Source: Microstegium vimineum
Lineage: Eukaryota > Streptophyta > Magnoliopsida > Poales > Poaceae
DNA: 64,000 bases
NCBI GenBank assembly: GCA_022036555.1
Contig: CM039130.1
Coordinates: forward strand, 22,160,570 to 22,224,569
Reading direction: 5' to 3'
Numbering within the stretch: position 1 is the stretch's first letter; every line of letters begins with the position of its first letter. The position numbers and the translations under genes were made by a program. Below the pieces are notes generated by a model. That model saw only the letters and a program-made list of their open reading frames with translations, ran no database searches and had not been told where the DNA came from. Shown here one piece after another: positions 10,534 through 21,998 of this stretch.

Positions 10534-13500
10534 ATGGCGATTCAAGTCGACATCCCCAAGGTGAAACTTACTCTCTTCCTAATCCAATCCCCTGCTGGTT
10601 CTTTTCTCGCATAAATCTGGATTCATCCCCGGTCCTTTTCTGATTTGTCCCATTCTTTTCTTTGAACCCTAGGAACTGTACAACAAGATAGTGATCCCAC
10701 TTGCTGATTCCAACTTAAGCTGTTTAGGCCCCATGGGCAATCCAGATCCCACCTTTATCATCAATGCAGAAACCAACCGGGTACCATTCAGATCCGAGTG
10801 TTTTGGTTTAGGACTGTGGAAGGACGCCTTCCGCTCATGGCCCAAGCCTACCAAGGGTTGGAAGAATTGGTACCTCAGAGTAGCTAGGGCACAGCAAGTT
10901 TACTGGCAAGAACGCAGCCTGGATCAGTGTATCAGGCTTTCAATTGCCGACATGGAAAAGAACGAGAACCTACTGATGGCAGCCTCATACTTCTGGTCCG
11001 ATAGCATGAACACCTTCCTTTTTAGGCATGGACCAGCCACCCCAATGCTTGCCGATGTCTACATGTTGACCGGCCTGGACATCTCTTCTCCCGATACCTT
11101 CACCCTGTTCAATAAGAAAGCCGAACACAAGGTGAACACTCGAAACATCGACGGCTGGACAGGCTACATTCACGACTACCAGAAGACTGGATCAGTAAAC
11201 CAGAGGGAGCACGCCACGTTTCTGAACATGTGGCTAGAAAAGTTCATCTTCTGCGGTAAAACTGTCGGTCCAACCACCATGCACCTCCCAGCGGCTGAGC
11301 TACTTGCCGATGGAACAAGGCTTCCTTTAGGCAGGTATCTTCTCGGATCAGTATACCGTTTGCTACATCAGGTATCCTAGAAGCTACTACTAGGAGAAAC
11401 CATCGACAATCTTGGGGGCCCCTGGTGGTTCATCAATATGTGGTTGAACGCTCACATGCACAGGGCCCTCCAGTTCGATTTGTTTGCCCAACAATTCCCA
11501 AGGGACATATCGGAAGATTACCGATGTGGGGATGATGAATCGGCAACCCGCCCTCCACTTAATTTTGGAGAGGCTATTATAGTGCTGCCAGGTACCGATG
11601 CCGATACAGAGCACTTCGGCTACTTTTTCCAGAAGCTCTACAACGGACTCCCCTCCACGGAATGGACCTGGTGGCCATATATCGATGAGCACAATCAGTT
11701 CCCGCTGCTGTTCAACCTGTCCGATGTAAACCTACCTGAGAACCGAGCAATCATGACGGTCAGCATCACTCCCCGAGCGATTCTAGTGAATATCTTCGGA
11801 TCTGGGAAGAATGCCCCATCTTACGAATTCTACTGTCCATCGGCAGCGGCGAGACAATTGGCATTTGGCCAACTGCCGATCAAACTCTGCTACTCCAAAG
11901 TAGTGAAGCCCAGGCAGACAATATCCAGTGCTCTAGACTGGAACAAGATCGTGAATCTCCCTGCCGATGCCGATATGTCAGACATTGACTTGTGCTCCTG
12001 GTCGCCAACCTCCTTCATCACGAATGAGTACAAGTTTTGGTGGTAAGAGTGGAGGTGCCAGCTGTTTGCCAAGTCATCACATTACTATCGGCACCTGATT
12101 GACGCCGACCACATCATCCCTGATGACACAGTAAGTCTTCTATCTGATGCATTCTTTATTACTTCACTTTCGGCATCGGCACTTAACCCCTTTACGCTTG
12201 ACAGGCCGATGATCCGATCCCCACAATGAGCAACAGTGGCAGGCCCTTCAATCTTCGGATAATGGGCCCCATATCCATCATCGGCACCAAAGCTCCGACG
12301 TTGGCTGCCTTCACGCCTCAACAGGTACCTACGCCGACACCTACAAAAGCCTAGGCTACATCGGCTGCTGTTGTTGCCCTGACGCGGGTTTATGCAGTAA
12401 ATTCTTCTTTACCCGTACCGATTACATACTGTGTTATCGGCAATATTTTATTTTGTATAACTTGCTTTGTATTTTCAGGCACTGTGGTCATCGGCATCTA
12501 TTTCTAGCAGACAAACACCTTCTAGCCCAGCTGCCGATGCCCCCCGGTCCTCGTCAAAGCGGGTTGGTTCCCCTGCTGTCGCACCAACAAAAAAGAGGCG
12601 CCTGAGGCTGGCTTCTCCTTCGCCATCGGCTCCAACCGCACCATCAACTGCCGATGCGCCACCAGCTGGACTGCCTCCGGTCCCAGTCACACCAATCGCC
12701 GGCGGGTCATCGGCAGAACCTCCATCGGCCCCCGTGCCTGATCAACCAATGGACGACGTCCCAGACCAAGAGATAACTCCACCCACTACAATAGAGGAGG
12801 CATCATCATCGGCACCATCGGCCAGACTGCCCGGCGAAGAAACAACTCCACCCGCCATAGCAGCAGAGGCAACGTCGGCATCGGCACCGTCGGCCGAAGT
12901 CCCTGATGATAGAGTAGGGTCACCGCCACAAGAACCGGCCATTGCATTGGAAGCGACGCCGGCAATAACAACACCAGCACCAGCGACGACGGCTGCCTCT
13001 CCAGCAAGGGCCCATTCATCGGCATCCGCCGCTGATGTCCAAGACGAAGCCGGACCATCTAGTATACCAAGCCCTAGGCAGGAGGTCCGCTTCAAAATGG
13101 TAAGTCGATCATTCTAAAGCTCATAGTATAACTTTACAATCGGCATATTTTAACCCCTCTGTTTCCAGGCTCAGGACTCTCCGGACAGTCTCTTCTCCTA
13201 TAGCTTGAATCCTCAGAATGAAGACGAACGCCAAGGTCTCATCCAAGCAAACAGTCTGTTTTCTTTTGCGGTCGACATCCCCGATGACGACGAAGAGGAG
13301 AGTTCGGTCCCAACCTTATCGGCAGAGATCAAATCCAAGCTGGAAGAGTTGCTTTCCTTGCTGCTACAAGATACGTCCCAACTCATTCAGGATTCATCGG
13401 CAGCAAGGATTGTTTTCAAGGATATCCAAGGTCATCTCCCTGCCGATATGGCAGAAGTCCTTCTCCAGGCAACCTTCCTCGACATCAAACAGATCCAGTA

Positions 13501-13912
13501 TCAGAGGCTTTTGCGTCGTATTGCCGATAGGGCCGCCCAAGCCAAGAGCGAGGAAGAGAAGCTCAAATTCAAAAACATTGCCGATTTGAAGCATAAGGGC
13601 ATCGGCCAAGCTGAAGTCTCCATCAACGGCCTTGATCAAGAAATCTCCCAGCTATCGGCAAAGAAAGAGGAATTACTGGCGGAGTTACAGAAGGTCAAGG
13701 AAGCCCTGGCTGCAGCCAACCAGCAAAAAACTCAACTGTCCGATTCCATCAGGGTCCTGCAGCAAGAAAGGGATCAGAATGCCCGACAAGCCATCCTGTG
13801 GAAGAAGAAAATCAAGCAGGTCGAGGGTTCCGCCGATGCCGATGCCAAGGAGATGGACAAAATAGAGCAAATTCGCCTGCGTGCAATATCATCCATCCCC
13901 TCCTTGCTGTAA
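10534..13912 (+). pseudogene. PMD (plant mobile domain) protein gene in antisense to gag-pol, copy 2; near-complete
   Basis: Five exons: 10534-10560, 10673-12130, 12205-12396, 12479-13099, 13169-13912. All four introns are GT..AG, short (68-112 bp) and phase 0, giving 1013 codons. The start ATG is in MAIQVDIPK, shared with copy 3 (MVIQVDIPK). Exon 2 holds the plant mobile domain (aminotransferase-like family): FGLGLWKDAF, GWKNWYLRV, AASYFWSDSMNTFLF, TLADVYMLTGLD-like and PWWFINMWLN blocks, then SPTSFITNEY. Exon 4 is a Pro/Ser/Ala-rich linker with a basic KKRRLRLASPSP stretch, a likely nuclear signal. Exon 5 has an acidic patch and a long heptad-rich coiled coil (AKKEELLAELQ, IRVLQQERDQ). PMD proteins are nuclear silencing or genome-stability factors in Arabidopsis and also occur in transposable elements. 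Stops at TAG 11378, TAA 12044 and TAG 12352 make this copy inactive; otherwise the frame is intact throughout. Confidence 0.88.
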
Positions 13913-14025
13913 CTTGTTTGTTGTATCGGCAAGAATGTAACTCTGATACTTGATTTTGACTTGTAATATAATACCTGTTTGTTTTTACCGATGCTTATTT
14001 TCGTTCATCGGCATTCAGCTGAGCA
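13913..14025. other. Gap between convergent PMD and integrase ends (copy 2)
   Basis: 113 bp, AT-rich, with ATCGGCA words; it matches 5604-5721 and 43469-43590. Confidence 0.5.
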
Positions 14026-15323
14026 CTATGCATCCACCCATATACTAGGGTAGTACCTCTTTAAGTATTTGCCGTTGATCGCTCTGGAGAACGCAACTCC
14101 TTCGAGAGTTTCCAAAATGTAAGCATTACCAGGAGCAGACTGTTTCATCCGATAAGGACCCTCCCAATTAGGGGACCACTTTCCAAATTTAGAGCTCTTA
14201 GTCCCAATTGGCAAAATCAACTTCCAAACCAAATTGCCATCGGCAAACGCCTTTGCCTTTACTTTCTTGTCATACCATCTGGCAACCCTCTTCTTATTCT
14301 CTTCAATGCTAACCAATGCCCTTAACCGATGACCTGCCAAATCTTCTAACTCATCTTTCATCAGAGTAGCATAATCATCGGTCGTCAACTGATCTTGAAA
14401 GGATAATCGCCTAGAACCAGTTTTAATTTCCCAGGGTAGGACAGCATCGTGTCCATAGACTAACTGGTACGGCGACACTTTGGTCGCACCATGACAGGCC
14501 ATCCGATATGACCATAAGGCTTCGTTTAGCACCACATGGCACCTTCTAGGGTTCCCTTCAATCTTGCGCTTTATAAGCTTAATGACTCCTTTATTAGTCG
14601 CTTCAGCTTGACCATTAGCTTGAGCATAATAAGGAGAAGAATTTAACACCTTGAAACCCATACTAGCGGCAAACTCATCAAATTCTCCTGATGTGAACAT
14701 GGTCCCTTGATCAGTAGTAATAGTTTGAGGAATACCGAATCAGTAAACAATGTGTTCTTTAATGAAATCCACCATATTTGTCGATGTCACCTTCTTCAAG
14801 GGAATTGCCTCAACCCATTTGGTGAAGTAATCGGTAGCAACAAGTATGAACTTATGCCCTTTACTCGATGGCGGATAAATCTGGCCGATGAGATCAATAG
14901 CCCATCCTCTGAACGGCCAAGGCTTGATTATAGGATTCATCGCCGATGCAGGTGCCCTTTGCACATTACCAAACTTCTGACAGTCCTGGCACCCTTTGAA
15001 ATAGTTGAAGCAATCTTCAAGGATCGTCGGCCAATAATATCCATTCCGCCTAATCATCCACTTCATTTTGAATGCCGATTGATGCGCTCCACATACACCT
15101 TCATGGATTTCACCCATCAATTCTTTTGATTCCTCTTTACCGAGACATCTAAGCAAAACTCCATCAATCGTCCGATAATACAACTTATCATCGAGGAGCA
15201 CATACTTAGTAGCTTGGAACCTTAGACGCCTCTCAACTTTCCTGGATGGATCCCTCAAGTAATCGGCAATCTCCTTTTTCCAATCATCGGCAACTGTTAC
15301 CGATGTCGTGACTTCTTGAATCG
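14026..15323 (-). pseudogene. Integrase domain, Tat copy 2
   Basis: Minus strand. The zinc-binding region (HEGVCGAHQSAF .. CFNYFKGCQDCQKFG) is followed by the DDE core: WAIDLIGQIYPP (first Asp), TTDQGTMFTSGEF (second Asp), GQAEATNKGV (Glu), and the C-terminal WEGPYRMKQSAPGNAYILE tail ending YYPSIWVDA. Integrase inserts the cDNA into the genome. An in-frame TGA near 14737 replaces the CGA arginine found in copy 1 (Y-R-FGIP), a C-to-T change at a CpG. Otherwise the domain reads well. Confidence 0.85.
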
Positions 15324-15764
15324 GTTGATATCCTGAAGCATTCTGTGCTAACCGATTAGCCTCTTCATTATGCAGCCTAGGAATATGCTCAAGACGGTAT
15401 TCTTTGAACTCTTTTAACAACTGCAAACACCGCTCATGGGCTGCAATCAACACTTCACTTCGGCATTCATATGTCCCGATCAATTGATTAATCACCAACA
15501 TGGAATCACCAAAGATTTCAACGGCATCGGCACGCACTTCCCTGAGTAATTCCAACCCTTAAGTAGAGCTTGGTATTCAGCCTGATTATTTGTTGAAGTA
15601 GCGACAATTGGCAGCGAAATTTCATACTTCTGTCCTCGGGGTGAATTCAAGAGAATACCGATACCTGCTCCATCTTTGCATGTAGACCCATCAAAGAATA
15701 AAGCCCAAGGAGCAATTTCAACAGAGCTCACCACATTACAATGCTGAGTAACAAAATCGGCCAT
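15324..15764 (-). pseudogene. Second (archaeal-type) RNase H domain, Tat copy 2
   Basis: Minus strand. ALFFDGSTCKDGAGIGI, then TNNQAEYQALLKG, then VEIFGDSMLVINQL, then PRLHNEEANRLAQ: the four-block pattern of type-I/archaeal-like RNase H with its acidic residues (Asp in FDGS, Glu in QAEY, Asp in FGDS). It follows the ordinary RNase H and precedes integrase. A second RNase H at this position is characteristic of the Tat lineage. The frame breaks near 15550 (between QAEYQALLKGW and LLREVRADAVE), so it is not expressible as one piece. Confidence 0.82.
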
Positions 15765-15767
15765 TAC

Positions 15768-16421
15768 CTAACCTTTGACAGCCTTAGCCGATTCATACCT
15801 TAGGTCAAACTCCGAAAGTGCCAGAATCCACTTACCGATTCGTCCACTCAAAATCGGCATTGACAACATGTATTTAACCACATCATCTTTGCAGATGACA
15901 GTGCATTCAGCCGACAGTAAATAATGCCTCAATTTAATGCAAGAGAAATATAAACACAAGCACAATCTTTCTATGGCCCAATACCTGGTTTCAGCATCCA
16001 CCAATCTCCTGCTCAGGTAATATATTACACATTCCTTCCCTTCAAATTCTTGAATTAAGGCTGACCCGATAACACCGTCATCGGCAGACAAATATAACCT
16101 GAAAGGCTTCCCATGTTGAGGTGGAACCAAGACTGGAGGATTTACTAAGTATTTCTTAATCTCTTCTAAAGCCAACTGCTGCTCTTCTTTCCATGTAAAC
16201 TCTTGATCGGCTTTCAACTTTAACAGGGGGCTAAAGGGTTTAATCTTACCATATAGATTGGATATAAACCTTCTGATGAAATTAATCTTGCCGATCAAGG
16301 ACTGCAACTCAGTCTTGTTCGTAGGAGCAACTACCTTGTTAATTACATCGATAGACTTTCTACCGATTTCAATGCCTCTCTGATGTACCCAGAAACTGTC
16401 GTGCCGATACACCGAACGCAC
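15768..16421 (-). pseudogene. First RNase H domain and RT connection region, Tat copy 2
   Basis: Minus strand. Blocks LQSLIGKINFIRRFI (connection after RT), LYLSADDGVIGSALIQE, YYLSRRLVDAETRYWAIE, LRHYLLSAE and ILALSEFDLRYE correspond to the RNase H of Ty3/gypsy elements. Some catalytic positions look altered (ADDG where SDTA-like sequence is usual), as reported for elements that carry a second RNase H. It ends in a stop at 15768-15770 (QG to stop), just before the second RNase H. Confidence 0.78.
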
Positions 16422-17253
16422 ACTTGTTAGGATTCATTTTCAACCCATGCTCCCTTGTGCACTCCAATATTTTCCGCAAATCGGCAAGATGCTTCTGGAA
16501 GTCTCCAGACTTAACCACCACGTCAGCAATGTAGATTTCAACTATTGTGCCGATATACTTATGAAAGATAAAATTCATCGCCCTCTGATAAGTAGCACCG
16601 GCATTTTTCAAGCCAAAAGTCATGACCACCCACTCAAATAAGCCAATGTGACCTAGACATCGGAAAGCAGTCTTGGATATGTCTTCTTCAGCCATGAATA
16701 TTTGATTATACCCAGCATTACCATCCATGAAGCTAATAATCTGATGTCCAGCAGCAGCATCGATCAGCTGATCGGCAACGGGCATCGGGTAGCCATCCAT
16801 CGGCGTAGCCTTGTTCAGGTTCCTGAAATCAATGCAAACACGAAGTTTTCCATTCTTTCTATACACAGGAACCACGTTAGAAATCCAATCGGCATATCGA
16901 CATTGCCGAATAAACCCAGCTTCGATTAACTTTGTAATCTCAGCCTTGATATCGGGCAAAATAGTAGGGTTGCATCGGCGCACAGGTTGCCAATGTGGTT
17001 GGAAACCAGACTTGATGGGTAACCGATGTTCAACTATCGATTGGTCCAAACCAGGCATCTCTATATAGTCCCAAGCAAAACAATCTTTATTCTCTTTTAA
17101 TAAATCAGTCAACTGCTGCTTACATTGGGAATCTAACTTAGCACTAATAAAAGTAGGCCTAGGTTTACTACCATCGCCGATGTCGATTTCGAGCAAGTCA
17201 TCGGCAGACGTAAAGCCCAGCCTCAATTTTCCGTCATCGGCGAACTGATCCAT
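16369..17253 (-). pseudogene. Reverse transcriptase, Tat copy 2, with altered catalytic site
   Basis: Minus strand. Fingers/palm blocks: LIEAGFIRQCRYADWISN, PVYRKNGKLRVCIDFR, NLNKATPMDGYPMP, ISFMDGNAGYNQIFM, KTAFRCLGHIGLFEWVVM, FGLKNAGATYQRAM. The active-site box reads YIAD (codons 16531-16522) instead of YIDD: codon GCT at 16525-16527 encodes Ala where the first catalytic Asp should be. The frame is lost after ARQFLG near 16400. Synthesis of cDNA by this copy should be impossible. Confidence 0.87.
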
Positions 17254-17412
17254 TAAGACTCCTCAGGACCGACTGCTTGGATCGGCTTGATGCGGTAATC
17301 GGCAACTTTGAGGAACTCCTTATCCCAGGCTTCGCCAGATATACACCTGGTCTGCTCATAAGTTTCCAACTCTGCCGATGCAACGGTAGATGGGGCTTCA
17401 CCGCGGACGACC

Positions 17413-18099
17413 TCAATTCTGTCCCCGATCCACTATACCAGACTCTTTGCCGCTGATCACAAAGAACGTTGTCAGCAAAGTCTTACTGCCGATGGTTAAG
17501 TCAACACATACGGCCCCCATGGCTGTTGACATGTTGCCTTCGAAGTCCTTGAGCTTCATGTCGGTCTCGACTAGGTCCTGGTCACCTTTGCCAAGCTTCC
17601 TAAACATGACATATGGCATTATATTGATCGACGCGCCACCATCCACCAGCATCTTCGTCATCGGCTGCCCGTCCACCTTGCCCTTAACAAACAGAGCCCT
17701 TAAGTGCTGCCTCTCATCATCGGCAGGATTTTCAAAGACAGCTGTCATCGGATCCAGCACCAATTGCGCCATATCGGCAGTCTCTTCATCATCACTGACG
17801 GGTGCCATGAACTCCATCGGCAACATGACGACCATGTTTATGTCTGCCGATGGATCCCTGTCCTTACGCTTCGGCCTCCATTGCTTCTTCCTCGAGGATT
17901 CTGCATCGTCACACAGGTCATCACGGCATTGGCGCTGAATCCTCCTCTTCTGGGTCTTGGTCAAACCCTTAGGGCACCAGGGAGGAAGCTTGGTCTTCCA
18001 GACGGGCTGGTGCTGCTTCCCACTGCTTACATCGGCACTCCTTCCGATGTTGGGATCTCTGGAGAATATCTCTTCGTCGGGCACTCTAGCATTGGCCAT
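17413..18099 (-). pseudogene. Aspartic protease and Gag C-terminus, Tat copy 2
   Basis: Minus strand. After a basic stretch (TKTQKRRIQRQCRDDLC, SRKKQWRPKRK) comes the retropepsin core: TKMLVDGGASINIMP (catalytic Asp in VDGG; most pepsins have DTG or DSG) and LKDFEGN.., VCVDLTIGSKTLL. It should process the Gag-Pol polyprotein. The 3' part does not connect in frame to RT. Confidence 0.8.
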
Positions 18100-20818
18100 C
18101 TCCTCAACTCCCCCTGATCAACACGCCTGCCAAGCCGATCATGGGCACTGAGCTTGCCCCCCAGTCGGTCATGTGCCGATCTGTTCTCTCTGAGCGGCCT
18201 GGCGTACCTAGGTGCCAGATCATAGAAACAAGGTCTCTTACTGGACCGATCGACAGTGTAGTACCCATTGCACTCTGGACAATTATCGACAGTGGGTAGC
18301 TTGATGCCTTCTTCCCAGCAATGAACGAAGAAGGGACACCTCCAATGGTCCTTGTGTCGAAGCCATTCCCGATGCTCTTCTTCTTCTTGCCGATATCGTT
18401 CTTCACGTGATTGCCGATGACTCCGCCTTGGCTGTTTGTGTGTGATCACAACCCCAAGAGCCCTGCTGGCACTATTACCCTCATCGGCAACCTTCTTACC
18501 CTCTCTATCATCGGCAAACCTTCTTGCATCGCGCTCAGGTACTTGGTAGTTAGAATCTACCGATGAATTTCTCCTGGCAGCTTCCGATGTCAGCACTCTG
18601 GTTTTTTCACTGATTTCCATCATATTGTTTGGGAACGGGTGCTGATCTATCTTCATCGGTTTCTGGACTTTAGAATTTTCAAACTTAATACTCCCAGATT
18701 CGATCTCCGACTGCAACTGCTGCCTGAATACTTTGCAGTCGTTGGTACTGTGTGAGGTTGCATTGTGCCACTTGCAGTACCTAATCTTCTTGAGTTCTTT
18801 GGCCGATGGAATTACTTGGTTGGGCGCCAACTTGATTCGCCCCTCTTGCAGCAATAGGTCAAACATCCTATCGGCCTTGGTGATGTCGAAGGTGAACCTT
18901 TCAGTCTCCTTTTGGCCAAACGGACAAGACACAGGCTTCTTATCCTTCACCCATTCGGCCGCATCGACATTCAGCTCTTCATCCGACCCAGAGTCTTCTT
19001 ATTCCAAGTCTTCCTGGGCTCAAAAGTTTTGATATCTTGATCGGCAATCCTCTGCACCAGGTGACTTAGACTGTCAAATTCTTGGGACGCATACTTGTCC
19101 TTGATGTGCGGCAGTAATCCTTGGAAGGCCAAATCTGCCAGTTGCCGATCATCAAGCACCAGACTGTAGCACTTGTTCTTCACGTCTCGTAGCCTTTGCA
19201 CAAAGTTTTCTACCAATTCGTCATTGCGTTGCCTCATCTTGACCAAATCGGTAAGCTTCTTCTCATGTATACCAGCGAAGAAGTATTTGTGAAACTTCCT
19301 CTCTAGATCGGCCCATGTAATTATGGAATTTGGAGGCAACGATATGAACCATGTGAATGCTGATCCACACAATGATGAAGAGAACAATCTCACCCTTAAC
19401 TCTTCCCTGCCGGTAGCTTCCCCACACTGGATAATGAAGCGGTTGATGTGCTCCATTGTTGACGTGTCGTCTTGGCCGGAGAACATGGTAAAATCGGGTA
19501 CTTTGTACCGATTTGGAAGAGGAATCAAGTCATATGCAAGAGGGTACGGAGTCCGATAAGAGTACGTGTTGACCTTGGGTTTGATGCCGAATTGCTCTTT
19601 CATGACTTCGGCAATCTTACTGACCCAGTATGCATCCTGCTCTTGCCGACTCATTGGCTGGTTGTCGACTGGTGGAGTCGGCTGACGCGCCTCTTGAAGA
19701 TGCGTAGTAGTCGCGGGCGCAGCACCAGTCATCTGAACACTATGCATCGGTTGACTTACCGATGGATAGTTCTGCACACTCGACGGATTTGGCTGAACCG
19801 TCACATTCATCGGTTGTTGTACCGATGGTCCGCTCTGAGTGTAAGTTGGGCCTCCATAATGATACATCGACACGCCAGGCTGTTGTGCCGGCGGCTGGTT
19901 GACCCATCCAGGATTATAAATCATCAGCATATGGGTTACCGATGGCTGATAGCTGACCGGAGCATGTGGTTCTTGTATCCTGGAGCAATCAATCACCAGA
20001 TTACCTTGGGGAATCGGCGCTCCAGCTTGAGAATTTGCCACCAGAGGTTGACTGTCAGCTGTCATGATGTGTTGCATCGGCACCGAGCTTGCCGATGGTG
20101 GCATCAGAGGTATCCTAGGAATCATCTGAAGATCTTCCGACGGCACTTGCACGGTTGGAGCAGGCGCAGAGTTGTGTATTGTGGGGGCCATCGGCTGTGA
20201 CGGCGTTGCCGATGCCATAGAGTTCCTCCAAGCTGAACTGTCTCCCTGCACCAGATTAGAACCAGCATATAGATTCGGAGGCATACCGTATCCCCACCAG
20301 TTAGCAGGGGCTCGTCCTGAAGTTGCCAACGCGGCTGGATCTGGGTTGAGCTTGATGATGCCACCAGCGTTCGGTCTTGGTGATGTAGCCACATCGGCAG
20401 ACGGTTCCACAGGTGTGTAAGACACCATTGGGGCTGCCGATGGGCTCGTAGATGCCAATCCAGGTTGATGGTACGCTGGACCGACATATCGTGGAGCATG
20501 CCCTTCTTTGAATGATTGCGTAACAACATTATAGACAGTATTGGACAGCACGCTGGAGTGGCTAATTAACGCTTGACTTACAGCAGCATTAACCATCTCC
20601 TGTAGCTTACCAGGATTGGCGTCGTACGTGACCTGCCGTGGCAACGGCGGATCTTGCTTCTGGATCGCTTCGCCGCTCCTGCTGAGGCTGAAGGACTTCA
20701 GATATAATTGTTTGTACTCCTCCATAGCCCGCTCCATGGCCTGCTTCTGATCATCTTTCAGATCGGCCTCAGAGACTTCAATGACATTCCTCTGGTTGAC
20801 GTTGGCGTGATCACCCAT
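18027..20818 (-). pseudogene. Gag, Tat copy 2
   Basis: Minus strand. I start it at 20818 (MGDHANVNQ) because the same ATG lies shortly inside the primer site in all three copies. Residues about 1-60 are charged and helical (QAMERAMEEYKQLYLKS). About 60-430 are a Pro/Gln/Ser-rich linker. About 450-600 are a Retrotrans_gag-type capsid domain (FSGQDDTSTMEHINRFI, FTWFISLPPNSI, ADLERKFHKYFF). The frame breaks near 18980. Beyond it (18950-18027) lie CKWHNATSHSTNDC, a Gag zinc-knuckle-like motif, and a second Cys pair (NCPECNGYY). Compared with copy 1, some bases are missing at the break. Confidence 0.82.
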
Positions 20819-20844
20819 GATAGATGTGTAGATTTGTATAATCG

Positions 20845-20863
20845 GGTCCCACTGGGCGTGCCA
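20845..20863 (-). other. Primer-binding-like site of copy 2
   Basis: TGGCACGCCCAGTGGGACC on the minus strand, seven bases inside the 5' LTR. Confidence 0.65.
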
Positions 20864-20870
20864 AAAGAGG

Positions 20871-21940
20871 TGTTGACACAAAAAGCGTCAGGATTTGCGA
20901 ACATCTCGGGCTATTACCCAAAGCTCGGTATTCCGGAGGCGTGCCAGTCGATTTGACCAATCAATCGACAAGGATTATAACTAGAACAAAACTGAACGAG
21001 ACAACGGCGATGCGCCTAGATGTCAAAGCTCAGATTGATCAAAGATAACTTGAGCAGAGCTGAACGAGGCAAACAGCGATGCGCCCGGAATGCCAAAGCT
21101 CAGAGATACTCCCACGCGGAACTTGCAAGGTTTTGACGGAGATCAAGGTGATGCAGCCCGTCGAAGCTTGAAAGAACTCGTTGATAACTACAGCTAATGC
21201 AGTAAAGGTAAATTGCGATAAAAAGTAGAATAAGATAAGATTGGTTTGTTTTTGATTGGATTGATTGTCTTTTTCGTAGCCCTCAGGCACATATTTATAC
21301 TCCTGCATGGAGAGTTGTACAAAGACACGACACGTATCCTTCCTAAAACAAACTCCTAGTTTTAAGGAAACTGACTCACGCAGGAGTCGGATCTAAAACA
21401 ATAATATTTATTTCCCTAAACAAACACGCCTATTTTAAAGGAAAATAAACGACTCATGCAAGAGTCGAACTCAAACTATCATAATAATACTGGTACAAAA
21501 CACCAGTTTCCTTATACTCCTCTTCGATGGAAACTTTCCATCGGCAGATCCCTACGACTTCCTTCTTTGGCCACCTGTAATCTTCTGCTGCCACCAAACG
21601 CTAAGTCACGCCCATCAGCATTCCATGCCCATCGGCATCGGCATCGGCAATACTTTCCCGATCGGCAATCGGCAACTACCCTTCATCGGCAATCGGCAAT
21701 GACCTTTCATCGGCAGTTGGCAATGATCCCTCATCGACAATCGGCAAGGACTCTTCATCGGCAATCGGCAATAACCCTTCACCGGCAATCAACAATGACT
21801 CTTCATCGGCAACACACTTGGCCTTCCCGCGACACTCCCATCGGCAATATTGGCTCATACTCTACCGATGCCGATAGCGAACGGCCGCTGACCAGTCAAA
21901 CCTTAGCTCATTTGACACGTGCTGAAAAATGGTGTCAACA
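20871..21940 (-). repeat. 5' LTR of Tat copy 2 (1070 bp)
   Basis: TGTTGACAC..GGTGTCAACA. It has a minus-strand TATAAATA at 21292-21299 and an ATCGGCA array at about 21615-21855. Nearly identical in length and sequence to 9042-10112. Confidence 0.9.
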
Positions 21941-21998
21941 ATTTCTAAGGTCATTCTTAGAATTTGAACAAACTAAATTAAACATGTAGATTTTAGTT

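Larger units (their letters stand above)
2945..21940 (-). mobile_element. Tandem pair of Tat-lineage Ty3/gypsy elements sharing an LTR (copies 1 and 2)
   Basis: Read on the minus strand the order is LTR (21940-20871), copy 2 internal region (20870-10113), LTR (10112-9042), copy 1 internal region (9041-2945, cut at the left by the hAT insertion). The middle LTR is both the 3' LTR of copy 2 and the 5' LTR of copy 1: a primer-binding-like site lies on its left and a polypurine tract on its right. Both LTRs begin TGTTGACA and end TGTCAACA. Such LTR-internal-LTR-internal arrays arise by recombination between LTRs. The right flank is ATTTC (21941-21945), the expected 5-bp duplication; the left partner is outside the window. 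The array sits downstream of the integrase of Athila-like element Y. Confidence 0.85.
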
